From contig JACPPC010000001.1 in NCBI GenBank assembly GCA_016191225.1, forward strand, positions 1 through 64,000: a stretch of DNA of 64,000 nucleotides, given 5' to 3'. A program made the position numbers and the translations under genes. This stretch comes from Gemmatimonadota bacterium (lineage in GTDB: Bacteria; Gemmatimonadota; Gemmatimonadetes; Gemmatimonadales; Gemmatimonadaceae). The notes beneath the pieces are model-generated. The model did no database searches and had not been told where the DNA came from. It saw only the letters and a program-made list of their open reading frames with translations. Below are positions 35,374 to 48,784 of this stretch, piece after piece (position 1 is the first letter of the stretch; each line of letters starts with the position of its first letter).

Positions 35374-37548
35374 CTATTCCTCGGTGGACAGGCGTTCGCG
35401 CCGCGCCACGGCCGCAATGCCCTTCACGCGCCGGATCGCCTTCACGATCTTCTCCAGGTGGGCGAGGTTCTCCACGTCCACCATCAGGGCGCCGAGGGCC
35501 TTGCCGTCGAGCGCCTTCAGTTCCATCGCCTTGATGTCGGTCCCCGTGCCGGTGACGGCCTGCGCGACGTCCGCGTAGAGGCCGCGCCGGTCCGAGCCCT
35601 CCAGCGCGAGCCGGACCACGAACCGCTCCCCCGCCGCCTCCTGCCAGTCGATCTCCAGCCGGCGCTCGGGCTCGTGCGCGAGCACCAGCAGGTTGGGGCA
35701 GTCGGCGCGGTGGATGCTGACGCCGCGGCCCCGCGTCACATATCCCACGACCTTGTCGCCGGGCACCGGCTGGCAGCACTGGGCGTACCGCACCATCATG
35801 CCGTCCACGCCCTGGACGCGGATCCCCTTGCCGACCCCCTTCATCCGGTCGACGAGCCGCTCGATCGCGCTCGGCCTCGCCGGCGCGGCCGCCTCGTCGT
35901 CGAGGGTCGGGAAGATCGCCTTCAGCGCCTGCGTCGCGCTGTAGTCGCCCTGCCCCACCGACGCGAACAGGTGCGAGATGTCGTTGAGCCCGAGCGCCCG
36001 CGCCGCGCGCAGCAGCTCGCTGTCCTCGACCTTGCCGAGGCGGCGCCGGCGGATGTCGCGGTCGATGATCTCGCGCCCCATCTTCGCCGAGGTCGCGTGC
36101 TCCTCGTGGCGCAGCCACTGGCGGATCTTGTGCCGGGCGCGGCCGGTGCGCACATGCGCGAGCCAGTCCCGGCTCGGCTTGGCCAGCGCGCTGGTGAGGA
36201 TCTCGACCGTCTCGGAGTTCTTCAGCTCGCGCGACAGCGGCGCGATCTTGCCGTTGACCTTCGCCCCCATGCACCGCTGCCCGACCTCGGTGTGCACCGC
36301 GTAGGCGAAGTCGATCGGGGTCGCGCCGCGCGGCAGCTGGATCACGTCGCCCGTCGGCGTGAAGACGAAGATCTCGTCCTGGTACAGGTCGAGCTTGAGG
36401 AACTCGAGGAACTCGTCGGGGGTCTTGGCGTCGAGCTGCAACTCGAGGACCTGCCGGAACCAGTGCAGCGCGCGGTCGAGCTCGTCCTGCGACTTCGCGT
36501 CCTCCTTGTACCGCCAGTGCGCCGCGATGCCGAACTCCGCCGTGCGGTGCATGTCGCGGGTGCGGAGCTGGATCTCGTACAGCTGCCGGCCCGGCCCGAA
36601 GATCGTGGTGTGGAGCGACTGGTACCCGTTCGACTTGGGCTGCGCGATGTAGTCCTTGATCCGCTCCTGCACCGGCGTCCAGCCATCGTGGATCACCCCC
36701 AGCGCGTGGTAACACTCCGGCACCGTGTCCACCAGCACCCGCACCGCCAGCAGGTCGTAGATCTCCTCGTAGGGGCGCTCGCGCTGCACCATCTTGCGGT
36801 AGATCGACCAGAGGTGCTTCGGGCGCCCCGAGATCTCGTGCACCGTGATCCGCGCCTTGCGGAATTCCTCCTGCAGCGGCCCCACCAGCTGCGCGATCAG
36901 CGTCTCCCGCTCGGCCCGGCGCTGCTGGACCATCCTCGCCAGGGACTTGTACTCGTCGATCTCGAGGTGCTTGAAGGCGAGGTCCTCCAGCTCCCAGCGC
37001 ATCTTCGCCATGCCGAACCGGTGCGCCAGCGGCGCGTACAGGTCGCGCGTCTCCTGCGCGATCTGGCGCCGCTTCTCCGGCGGCATCCACTCCAGCGTGC
37101 GCATGTTGTGCAGCCGGTCGGCGAGCTTGATCAGGATCACCCGCGCGTCCTTGGCGATCGACAGCAGCAGCTTGCGGTAGTTCTCGACCTGCCGTTCCTG
37201 CGCCGACGTCAGCGACAGCCCGCCGATCTTCGTCACCCCGTCCACGATCTGCGCCACTTCCTGGCCGAACTCCCGCGCGATGTCGTCGACCGTCGCGTCG
37301 GTGTCCTCGACCACGTCGTGCATCAGCCCGCTCGCCACCGTCACCGAGTCGAGCTGCAGGTCGGCGAGGATCTTCGCCACCTCCACGCAGTGCGTGACGT
37401 AGGGCTCCCCCGAGCGCCGCACCTGCCCCGTGTGCGCCCGCTCGCTGAACTGGTAGGCGCGCGCGAGAAGCTCCTGGTCGAGGCGCTCGCCGACGCCCTC
37501 GCCCAGCTGCCACCCCGGAATCAACTCGCGCAGCGCCGTCGCCGTCAC
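35374..37548 (-). CDS. rsh: Bifunctional (p)ppGpp synthetase/hydrolase, RSH family
   Basis: A 724-residue long RelA/SpoT homologue that makes and degrades the stringent-response alarmone. The HD hydrolase domain (about 30-185) carries HDVVEDTDAT and LADRLHNMRTL. The synthetase domain (about 220-345) carries RPKHLWSIYRKMV and KSNGYQSLHTT. TGS (about 385-450) contains GDVIQLPRGATPIDFAYAVH. A zinc-finger-like CCQPVPGD stretch and a C-terminal ACT domain follow. Intact HD residues argue for hydrolase activity. The GTG at 37548 overlaps the radC stop (GTGA). Confidence 0.95.
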   Translation of the reverse strand: MTATALRELIPGWQLGEGVGERLDQELLARAYQFSERAHTGQVRRSGEPYVTHCVEVAKILADLQLDSVTVASGLMHDVVEDTDATVDDIAREFGQEVAQIVDGVTKIGGLSLTSAQERQVENYRKLLLSIAKDARVILIKLADRLHNMRTLEWMPPEKRRQIAQETRDLYAPLAHRFGMAKMRWELEDLAFKHLEIDEYKSLARMVQQRRAERETLIAQLVGPLQEEFRKARITVHEISGRPKHLWSIYRKMVQRERPYEEIYDLLAVRVLVDTVPECYHALGVIHDGWTPVQERIKDYIAQPKSNGYQSLHTTIFGPGRQLYEIQLRTRDMHRTAEFGIAAHWRYKEDAKSQDELDRALHWFRQVLELQLDAKTPDEFLEFLKLDLYQDEIFVFTPTGDVIQLPRGATPIDFAYAVHTEVGQRCMGAKVNGKIAPLSRELKNSETVEILTSALAKPSRDWLAHVRTGRARHKIRQWLRHEEHATSAKMGREIIDRDIRRRRLGKVEDSELLRAARALGLNDISHLFASVGQGDYSATQALKAIFPTLDDEAAAPARPSAIERLVDRMKGVGKGIRVQGVDGMMVRYAQCCQPVPGDKVVGYVTRGRGVSIHRADCPNLLVLAHEPERRLEIDWQEAAGERFVVRLALEGSDRRGLYADVAQAVTGTGTDIKAMELKALDGKALGALMVDVENLAHLEKIVKAIRRVKGIAAVARRERLSTEE

Positions 37549-38234
37549 AGGATCCCCGCCTCCGAGAAGCTCACGTACCGTCCCCGCCCCACCACCACAT
37601 GGTCCACCACCGGAATCTCGAGCAGTTTCCCCGCCTCGACCAGCTGTCGCGTCACCACCCGGTCCTCCAGGCTCGGCGCCGGGTCGCCGCTCGGGTGGTT
37701 GTGCACCAGCACGATCGCCGCCGCCCGCTCCGCGATCGCCTCCCGAAACACCTCGCGCGGGTGCACCAGCGAGTTCGTCAGCGTCCCCCGCGACACCAGC
37801 ACGTCGCGGTCGAGCCGGTGCCTCCCGTCGAGGATCCCGACGTGAAACTCCTCCACCGGGAGGTCCTGCAGCCGCGCCGCGTACGCCACCCAGACGTCGC
37901 GCGGCGCCCGAAACACCGCCCCCTCCGCCCGTCCCTCCGCCGCCGCCCGGCGTCCCAGCTCCACCGCGGCCAGCAGCGCGGTCGCCCGCGCCGGCCCGAG
38001 CCCGGGCAGCCCCGCGAGCAGCCGAGGCGACATCGCCGCCAGCCGGGCGAGCGACCCCCCCGCCTGCCCCAGCACCCCGTGCGCCACGGCCAGCGCCGAC
38101 TGGCGGCCGCTCCCCGTACCTACGACGAGCGTGAGCAGTTCCGGTACCGAGAGGGCCTGCGCACCAAGCTGCCGGAGGCGCTCGCGGGGCCGGTCGCGGG
38201 CGGGCAACTCCTGAATGCGTAATGCGGTGGTCAT
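37545..38234 (-). CDS. radC: RadC/MPN-family JAMM-domain protein
   Basis: A 229-residue RadC. Helix-hairpin-helix-like residues occur at about 65-95 (LLAGLPGLGPARATALLAAV). The MPN domain (about 105-229) has the JAMM zinc site HNHPSGDPAPSLED. RadC proteins were once linked to DNA repair, but the role remains unclear. The ATG at 38234 is chosen at MTTALRIQELPARDRPRERL, the usual family start. It is first in radC-rsh-plug protein. The 159-base gap upstream shows no clear promoter. Confidence 0.93.
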   Translation of the reverse strand: MTTALRIQELPARDRPRERLRQLGAQALSVPELLTLVVGTGSGRQSALAVAHGVLGQAGGSLARLAAMSPRLLAGLPGLGPARATALLAAVELGRRAAAEGRAEGAVFRAPRDVWVAYAARLQDLPVEEFHVGILDGRHRLDRDVLVSRGTLTNSLVHPREVFREAIAERAAAIVLVHNHPSGDPAPSLEDRVVTRQLVEAGKLLEIPVVDHVVVGRGRYVSFSEAGIL

Positions 38235-38393
38235 GGCGGGAGAAGGGGGTGCGGGTGGCACGACGGCGAGCGGCGGCCGCATCCGGCCGGCCGTGCTGCT
38301 GCATCCCGCGAATCTCGTGCTCCCGCCGCCGATCGACGGCACCCGCACAACGCCACCCGGGCGAAATCCACGCCGGGCGCGCCGTGGCGCGCG

Positions 38394-38990
38394 TCACCCG
38401 GGCGGCACGGCCAGCAGGTCGGTCGCCACCTCGGCCTTCGGGTCCTTCGGCCGCACGATCGCCAGCACCGCCTGGACGTCCGCCTCCGTGATCGTCGCCG
38501 CCGTCAGGGTCCGCAGCCGGTCCACCGAGCGCAGGGACGTCGACGTGGCCGACGGCGACGAGATGTTCAGCGGCCGGTCCGACGCCACGATCAGCCAGAC
38601 GCGGTTGGACCGCAGGCGGGACACCCCGGTCATGGGACGCGGGCCGGGGTCCGTCGAACTTGTGCTGTTCCGGCGGTTCCACGCCGCCTCGGCGGCGCTC
38701 ACGAAGGTGCTGCCCGCCCGGGACGAGGTCCGCGCCTGGTCGAGCGAACCCGGGTAAAGGTGCGTGACGCCCACGCCGGTGCGCAGCTCGAAGATCCCCA
38801 CGTACGCCGGGCGGTTGAGCTCGAAGCTCGGCTCGTCGTTCGAGTTGCGGCGCAGCGTCACCTCCAGCGTCGACGAGTCAGGCCGCTGGGCTCCCACCAC
38901 CGCCGCCACCTGCGCACCGGCCGGCATGGCGAGGGCCAGGACGAGCCCGAGCGACAGGGCGTGATCGAGGAACGCATTCGGTGGCGACAT
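38394..38990 (-). CDS. Secreted protein of unknown function, paralogue of next gene (DUF4384-like)
   Basis: A 198-residue protein with a signal peptide (ALSLGLVLALAMPAGAQ). The core FELNRPAYVGIFELRTGVG, then HLYPGS, and later VWLIVASDRPLNI match the adjacent 412-residue protein. A carboxy-terminal pattern AVLAIVRPKDPKAEVATDLL is also shared. The rPAYvgiFel...LYP core resembles DUF4384 domains, recalled rather than searched. No catalytic motif is seen. It starts 11 bases after its paralogue, so both are probably one transcript. Confidence 0.7.
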   Translation of the reverse strand: MSPPNAFLDHALSLGLVLALAMPAGAQVAAVVGAQRPDSSTLEVTLRRNSNDEPSFELNRPAYVGIFELRTGVGVTHLYPGSLDQARTSSRAGSTFVSAAEAAWNRRNSTSSTDPGPRPMTGVSRLRSNRVWLIVASDRPLNISSPSATSTSLRSVDRLRTLTAATITEADVQAVLAIVRPKDPKAEVATDLLAVPPG

Positions 38991-39001
38991 CGGTTCTCCG
39001 G

Positions 39002-40240
39002 CTACCGGTGTGGGCGCGCGGGCTTGTCCGACGATGCCTGCCCGCGACCACCATTGCTGCTCGGCGCGGGCCTGGGTGCGCTCGCCGCCGGGCGCGCCGC
39101 GGCCGGCGCGCCCAGCACGGGCGGCGGGGCACTGACCGCCCGTGGTCCCCCGCGCGGCGGCGCGGCGGCCGGCACGCCGATCGGCACGAACTCCTGCCGC
39201 GCCCGCTCCGGGGCGGCGCGCAGCGGGGGGCCGCCGGCACCACCGCCGACGGGCATCGGGGCACCCGGCGCGGGCACCCGCTCCACGAGCCCGCCCCCGG
39301 CGACGTTCCGCACGGTGCCCGGCGTCGGGGCGAAGGCGGGGATCGTGGCGGCCGGCACCTGCTCGATCGGCCACTGCTTGTCGAGGCGGCGCACCCGGGC
39401 GCTCAGGTGCGGGGCGGTGGCCGGCGCGTTGGGCGGCACCCCGATGATCGGCGCCCGCCCGCCGCCGGACCTCGGGGCGGGCACGAACACGACACCGCCG
39501 TAGCCCCACCCGTGACCGAACCAGACCGGGATGTATGGCTCGGGACAGCCGCGCATGCTCGCGTACGTCGTGAAGGCCGCGTATCCGTACGGATAGATCG
39601 CGTCGCAGCCAAGGCCGCTGTTGTACGGGTCGTTCGCCCCGATCGACGCCGCGGCCCCGCGCAGCGCGGGATTCCACGCGAGCCACATCGTTTCCAGTTC
39701 GCTCGCAACGTCGGCCGTCCGGCTTGCCGGGTGCACCGCCGCGACCACCGCCTGCACGGTGCGCACCGACCCGGGCAGGGTGCTGTCGACGCGGGCGAGC
39801 GCCACGTCGAAGGCGGCGCCGAACTCCGACGGCAGGCCGAGGGTCAGCGGCTCGTCGCTCGCGACCAGCAGGAAGGTGCGCGCGTCGGTGACGGCGGACT
39901 CGGGGGCGCGTCGCTGCCCGTAGCTCCCTCCCTGCCAGAACACCGTCCGCACTCCGGGGGCCTCGACCAGCCGGCCCACATTCACGTCGAGCATCGCCAG
40001 CGGCGTCTCCCCGGCCGGGAGCCGGGTCGCGGCGGCGGCGGACCCGCGCGGATACAGTTGCCGCACCTGAAGATCGGTGACGATCTCGAACAGCGCCACG
40101 TAGGCGGCCCGGCTCACCACGAAAGTCGGCTCGCGCCACTGCGTTGCCGAGAACCGGGCGACGAGCGCGCGCTCCTGCGCCAATGGAGCGGCGGCGGCCA
40201 GCACGACGAGGGCGAGCGAGCGGAACAGGGTCGAGCGCAT
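39002..40240 (-). CDS. Secreted DUF4384-like protein with Pro/Ala-rich tail
   Basis: A 412-residue protein with a signal peptide (MRSTLFRSLALVVLAAAAPLAQ). A core of about 190 residues (FVVSRAAYVALFEIVTDLQV, RQLYPRG, TFLLVASDEPLTLGLPSEF) is shared with its neighbour at 38394-38990. Then come a Tyr/Gly-rich stretch (YIPVWFGHGWGYGGVVFVPA) and a long Pro/Ala/Arg-rich low-complexity tail. GGAGG lies 5 bases before the ATG at 40240. Function unknown; probably exported and possibly surface-associated. Confidence 0.72.
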   Translation of the reverse strand: MRSTLFRSLALVVLAAAAPLAQERALVARFSATQWREPTFVVSRAAYVALFEIVTDLQVRQLYPRGSAAAATRLPAGETPLAMLDVNVGRLVEAPGVRTVFWQGGSYGQRRAPESAVTDARTFLLVASDEPLTLGLPSEFGAAFDVALARVDSTLPGSVRTVQAVVAAVHPASRTADVASELETMWLAWNPALRGAAASIGANDPYNSGLGCDAIYPYGYAAFTTYASMRGCPEPYIPVWFGHGWGYGGVVFVPAPRSGGGRAPIIGVPPNAPATAPHLSARVRRLDKQWPIEQVPAATIPAFAPTPGTVRNVAGGGLVERVPAPGAPMPVGGGAGGPPLRAAPERARQEFVPIGVPAAAPPRGGPRAVSAPPPVLGAPAAARPAASAPRPAPSSNGGRGQASSDKPARPHR

Positions 40241-40283
40241 GCGAACCTCCGCGGGAGGAGCGGCACCGTTCATGGGTGCTACA

Positions 40284-40313
40284 TCCGGCCGGGGCGAATC
40301 GTTCCCGGCCGGA
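40284..40313 (-). terminator. Hairpin between secA and the secreted paralogues
   Basis: Arms 40284-40293 (TCCGGCCGGG) and 40304-40313 pair perfectly (10 bp, 10-base loop), 68 bases past the secA stop. It likely ends the secA operon; no T tract is present. Confidence 0.55.
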
Positions 40314-40380
40314 AGTGAACGGGCGGCGCCTGCACCTCCGCGTCACCCGGGTGGCGGGGAGCCCCTCGTCGCCGGCCGAC

Positions 40381-43703
<3,323 letters not shown>

Positions 43704-43704
<1 letters not shown>

Positions 43705-44291
43705 CACGTCCTCGGTCGGTACAGCGCGTGCGTGGAGCAGTACCCGGCCACCGGCTCCGTCACGAAGCCGTGCAGCGACCTGCCGGCGGCGGCCCGGGCG
43801 CGGATCTCCGTGCTGGAGACGTCCACGCGCCGCACCGGCACCACGATCGCCCCCGGAACGGCCGCCAGCGCGGCCGCCCCGGGCACGTTCCCGTCGCGCG
43901 CCAGCACGGCCACCGTGGCCAGCGACGCGATCGCCGCCGGCTCGCGCCACTCGGCGAACCGCGCGAAGGCGTCGGCCCCCACGCAGAGCACCAGCGTCGC
44001 CCCCGGCTCCCGCGCGCGCAGGGCCCGCAGGGTGTCAACCATGTAAGATAACCCGCCCCGCTCGACTTCCGTGGGGTCGGCGGCGAATCGCGGATCCCCC
44101 GCGACCAGCAGGCGCGTCATCGCGAGCCGGTCGGCGGCGGGAGCCGCCGACCGGCTCGCCTTGAGCGGCTGCGTCGCCGCCGGAACGAAGAGGAGCCGGT
44201 CCAGCCCGAGCCGCTCGCACGCGTCCACCGCCGCCAGCAGGTGTCCAACGTGCGGCGGGTCGAAGGTCCCGCCGAACACGCCGAGGCGCAT
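43704..44291 (-). CDS. nadD: Nicotinate-nucleotide adenylyltransferase
   Basis: A 195-residue nucleotidyltransferase of de novo NAD synthesis that makes nicotinate adenine dinucleotide. The family signature GGTFDPPHVGH is at 7-17. SYMVDTLRAL, LCVGADAFARFAEWRE and the C-terminal VSSTEIRARAAAG match NadD. It lies 3 bases after bamD and overlaps secA by one base. Confidence 0.96.
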
Positions 44292-44294
44292 CGG

Positions 44295-45079
44295 TCAGCG
44301 CGGCGGCGGGAGGGCGCAGGCGGTCGCGACTTCGGGGTCCCGGGGGTACGACTTCCGAAGCGACTCGCAGAGCTCCCTCGCCTCGTCCTGGTAGCGGATC
44401 GCGCGGTACGACTCGAGCAGCCGGATCCCCGACAGCCGGGCGTGCCCGGTGGCCGGATACGTCTTCATCACGTCCTTGAAGTAGATGATCGCCGAGTCGT
44501 ACGCGTTGCGCCGCAGGTAGTGCAACCCCGTCTGGTAGTCCTTCCTGGCCAGCCGGTCGTCGAGCGCGAGCATCGTCTTGCCGAGCGTGTCGCGCAGCGC
44601 GGTCTCGGGGTACGTGGACAGGAGCCCGCGCCACGTGCTCTGCGCCAGCAGTGCGTACTGCGGGTCGACCTCGGGCGTGGTCCACATCTTCGAATACTGC
44701 CAGCCGGCCGCGAACAGCGCATCGTCGGCCAGCGAGTCCTCGGGAAAGACCTCCGCCAGGCGCTGGAAGTTCTGCGCCGCGATCAGGTGCTCCTCGCGCC
44801 GGTCGTACGTCTGCGCGAGGTACCAGTAGGCGAGCGGCAGGAGCGGGTCGCGCGACGGGAGGTCGAGGGTCAGCCGCTCGAATCCCTTCCCCGCGTTCTC
44901 CCAGTGCCGCTTGCCGAACTCCTCCAGCGACGCGGCGAACAGCGCCTCGCTCGTGTGGAACTTCGCCGTCTGGAAGCCGCGGTTGCACGCCGCCAGCAGC
45001 GCCAGCGCCGCCACCAGCGCCACCGCGCGGTGGCGGCCCGTCCCGCGCCGGGCCGGCGCGCCGGCCGGGCGCACGCGCC

Positions 45080-45083
<4 letters not shown>
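44295..45083 (-). CDS. bamD: Outer-membrane assembly lipoprotein BamD
   Basis: A 262-residue lipoprotein of the BAM complex that inserts beta-barrel proteins. The lipobox is LLAACNRG (Cys33). TPR-like repeats follow: [40 protein letters not shown] and [20 protein letters not shown]. These match the BamD N-terminal pattern. The ATG overlaps the uxs stop (ATGA). BamA is not in the window. Confidence 0.9.
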
Positions 45084-46027
<944 letters not shown>

Positions 46028-46034
46028 CGCACCC

Positions 46035-47339
46035 TCACGGCGTCACCCGGCCGATCGACCGGTAGTGGAAGCCCATCGCCGCCATCCGCGCCGGATCGTA
46101 CAGGTTGCGACCGTCCACCAGCACCGGGCCCCGCAGCTGCGCCTTGATCCGGTCGAAGTTCGGGTGCCGGTACTCGTTCCAGTCCGTCACCACCACCAGC
46201 GCGTCGGCGCCGTGGCAGGCGTCGTAGGCGTGACCGGCGTAGGCGATCCGCCCGCCAAGCCGCCGCCGCGCCTCGTCCATCGCCGCCGGGTCGTGGGCCA
46301 CCACCGTGGCCCCCTCGGCCAGCAGCCGCTCGATCAGCGCCAGCGAGGGCGCCTCGCGCATGTCGTCGGTCTGCGGCTTGAAGGCCAGTCCCCAGAGCGC
46401 GATCCGGCGGCCGGACACACCGCCCAGCGCCTCGGCGAGCAGCTCGAACAGGCGCTGCTTCTGGCGCTCATTCGCCTCGTGCACCGCCTGCGTCACCAAC
46501 GAGGGTGCCCCCGCCTCGCGGGCGATGCGCACAAGGGCCTGCACGTCCTTGGGAAAGCAGGAACCGCCGTAGCCGGGCCCGGGAAAGAGGAAGCTCGGCC
46601 CGATGCGGGCGTCGGAGCCGATCCCGCGCCGCACCGCATCCACGTTCGCCCCGACCTTCTCGCACAGGTTCGCCATCTCGTTCATGAAGGTGATCCGCGA
46701 CGCCAGCATTGCGTTGGCCGCGTACTTCGTCAGCTCCGCCGACGCGATGTCCATGAACAGCACCGGCTTGCCCGTGCGCACGAACGGCGCGTAGAGCTCC
46801 GCCATCACCGCCCGCGCGTGCTCCGAGTCCGTGCCCACCACCACCCGGTCGGGACGCATCGAGTCCTCGACCGCCGCACCCTCCTTGAGGAACTCCGGGT
46901 TGGAGCAGACGTGGAACGGGACCGTCGCGTGTTCCGCGACCGCCGCCCGCACCCGTGGCGCGGTGCCGACCGGCACGGTGCTCTTGGTCACGACCACGGC
47001 CTCGCGCCGCAGGTGCCGCCCGACCGCGCGGGCCACGCCGAGCACATGCGTGAGGTCGGCCGAGCCGTCCTCGTCGGGCGGCGTGCCGACGGCGATGAAC
47101 ACCACTTCCGCCTCGGCGACCGCGGCCGCGAGATCGGTGGTGAAGCCGAGCCGCGACTCTCGCTGGTTGCGCTCGACCAGCTCACCCAGCCCCGGCTCGT
47201 AGATCGGGATCACGTTCCGCCGGAGCATCTCGACCTTGGCCGGGTCGATGTCCACGCAGGTGACGTCGTTCCCCGTCTCGGCGAAGCAGGCACCGACGAC
47301 GAGCCCCACGTAGCCGGTGCCGACCACCGCCAGCTTCAC
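46035..47339 (-). CDS. ugd: UDP-glucose 6-dehydrogenase
   Basis: A 434-residue NAD-dependent dehydrogenase that oxidises UDP-glucose twice to UDP-glucuronate. NAD motif is [31 protein letters not shown] follows, and the catalytic Cys lies in [34 protein letters not shown] matches the family C-terminal domain. GTG at 47339 is the only start that fits the Rossmann N-terminus. It precedes uxs. Confidence 0.97.
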   Translation of the reverse strand: MKLAVVGTGYVGLVVGACFAETGNDVTCVDIDPAKVEMLRRNVIPIYEPGLGELVERNQRESRLGFTTDLAAAVAEAEVVFIAVGTPPDEDGSADLTHVLGVARAVGRHLRREAVVVTKSTVPVGTAPRVRAAVAEHATVPFHVCSNPEFLKEGAAVEDSMRPDRVVVGTDSEHARAVMAELYAPFVRTGKPVLFMDIASAELTKYAANAMLASRITFMNEMANLCEKVGANVDAVRRGIGSDARIGPSFLFPGPGYGGSCFPKDVQALVRIAREAGAPSLVTQAVHEANERQKQRLFELLAEALGGVSGRRIALWGLAFKPQTDDMREAPSLALIERLLAEGATVVAHDPAAMDEARRRLGGRIAYAGHAYDACHGADALVVVTDWNEYRHPNFDRIKAQLRGPVLVDGRNLYDPARMAAMGFHYRSIGRVTP

Positions 47340-47388
47340 GAGGCGTGCACGCGGCGGTTCAGGGTCCGGTGGCGCGCGAGGCGCCGGG

Positions 47389-48753
47389 TCACGCCGCTCC
47401 CACCGGGTGGCCGGCCGCCGACCCCTGGATCGTCGGGGCCTGCGACAGCGCCACGATCCGGGCCCGCCCCGGGCGCATCCGGGCGAGGGCATTTCGGGTG
47501 TCGATCACCAGCGCCGCGGTGTCGACCACGCGCTGGTAGTCGATCGCCTTGTGGTCGGTGACGATCACCACCGCGTCGGCGGCGGCGAGGCGCGCGTCGG
47601 TCAGCTCGACCCCCTTCACCTCGTGGCCGTCCTCGCGGAAGCTGGCCACGTGCGGGTCGTGGAACGAGACCTCGGCGCCGCTCACCTCGAGCAGCTTCAT
47701 CACGTCGAGGGCCGGGCTCTCGCGCATGTCGTCGATGTCGCGCTTGTACGAGATCCCGAGCACCAGCACCTTGCTCCCGTTCACCGACTTGCGCTCGGCG
47801 TTGAGCGCCTTCGCCACCTTGTCGACGACGAAGTTCGGCATCTCCGAGTTGATCTCGCTCGCCACGTCGATGAAGCGGGTGCGGTAGTTCAGCGTGCGCA
47901 TCTTCCAGGCGAGGTAATGCGGGTCGAGCGGGATGCAGTGCCCGCCGATGCCGGGGCCGGGCGTGAACTTCATGTAGCCGAACGGCTTCGTCGCCGCCGC
48001 GTCGATCACCTCCCAGACGTCCACGCCCAGCTTGTCGCAGACGATCGCCATCTCGTTCACGAGGCCGATGTTCACCGCGCGGAAGGTGTTCTCGAGCAGC
48101 TTCACCAGCTCGGCCGCCTCGGTGCTCGTCACGGGCACGACCGTGTCGATGCAGGCGCCGTAGAGGCGCTGCGCGAGGAGGGTGCACTGCTCCGTGATGC
48201 CGCCCACCACCTTGGGCGTGTTCTTCGTGTGCCAGACCGGGTTGCCGGGATCGACGCGCTCCGGGCTGAAGGCGAGGAAGACGTCGGTGCCGACCGTCAG
48301 TCCCGCCTGCTCGAGGCGCGGCTGCATCAGCTCGCGCGTCGTGCCCGGGTAGGTGGTGCTCTCGAGCACGATCAGGAGCCCCTTGTGGGCATTGGTCGCG
48401 ATCGTCTCGGCGGCGGCGAGCACGTAGCTCAGGTCGGGGTCGCGCGTCTTGCCAAGCGGCGTCGGCACCGCGATCGAGATCGCGTCGCACTTGCCCAGCT
48501 GCTTCGGGTCGGGCGTGGCGACGAACTTCCCCGACGTCGCGAACTGCGCCACCTCGGCCGCCGGCACGTCCTGGATGTGCGACTTGCCGCTCATCAGGAG
48601 CTTGCACACGCGGTCGCTGACGTCGAAGCCGATCACCGTGAAGCCGGCCTTGCAGAACTCCATCGCCAGCGGGAGGCCGACGTAGCCGAGGCCGACGAGG
48701 CCGACCACGGCGCTGCGGTCGTCGATCTTCTGCTGCAGTTGCTGTGCGTGCAT
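47389..48753 (-). CDS. wbpA: UDP-N-acetyl-D-glucosamine 6-dehydrogenase
   Basis: A 454-residue member of the UDP-glucose/GDP-mannose dehydrogenase family, of the WbpA/WecC branch. NAD motif is GLVGLGYVGLPLAMEFCKAG, FSPERVDPGN follows, and the catalytic Cys is in GPGIGGHCIPLDPHYLAWK. WbpA oxidises UDP-GlcNAc to UDP-GlcNAcA. Adjacent wbpE, wbpB and wbpD homologues point to that substrate rather than UDP-ManNAc. It starts 31 bases after wbpE. Confidence 0.9.
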   Translation of the reverse strand: MHAQQLQQKIDDRSAVVGLVGLGYVGLPLAMEFCKAGFTVIGFDVSDRVCKLLMSGKSHIQDVPAAEVAQFATSGKFVATPDPKQLGKCDAISIAVPTPLGKTRDPDLSYVLAAAETIATNAHKGLLIVLESTTYPGTTRELMQPRLEQAGLTVGTDVFLAFSPERVDPGNPVWHTKNTPKVVGGITEQCTLLAQRLYGACIDTVVPVTSTEAAELVKLLENTFRAVNIGLVNEMAIVCDKLGVDVWEVIDAAATKPFGYMKFTPGPGIGGHCIPLDPHYLAWKMRTLNYRTRFIDVASEINSEMPNFVVDKVAKALNAERKSVNGSKVLVLGISYKRDIDDMRESPALDVMKLLEVSGAEVSFHDPHVASFREDGHEVKGVELTDARLAAADAVVIVTDHKAIDYQRVVDTAALVIDTRNALARMRPGRARIVALSQAPTIQGSAAGHPVGAA

Positions 48754-48784
48754 GGGAGTCGGGAGGTGTGGGAGGGCGGCCGCG

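Noticed and set aside
43705-43950. N-terminal extension of SecA to 43950
   Set aside because: It overlaps nadD in another frame; MLKGLLTGLFGTRHERERKR is the canonical SecA start and couples to the nadD stop.
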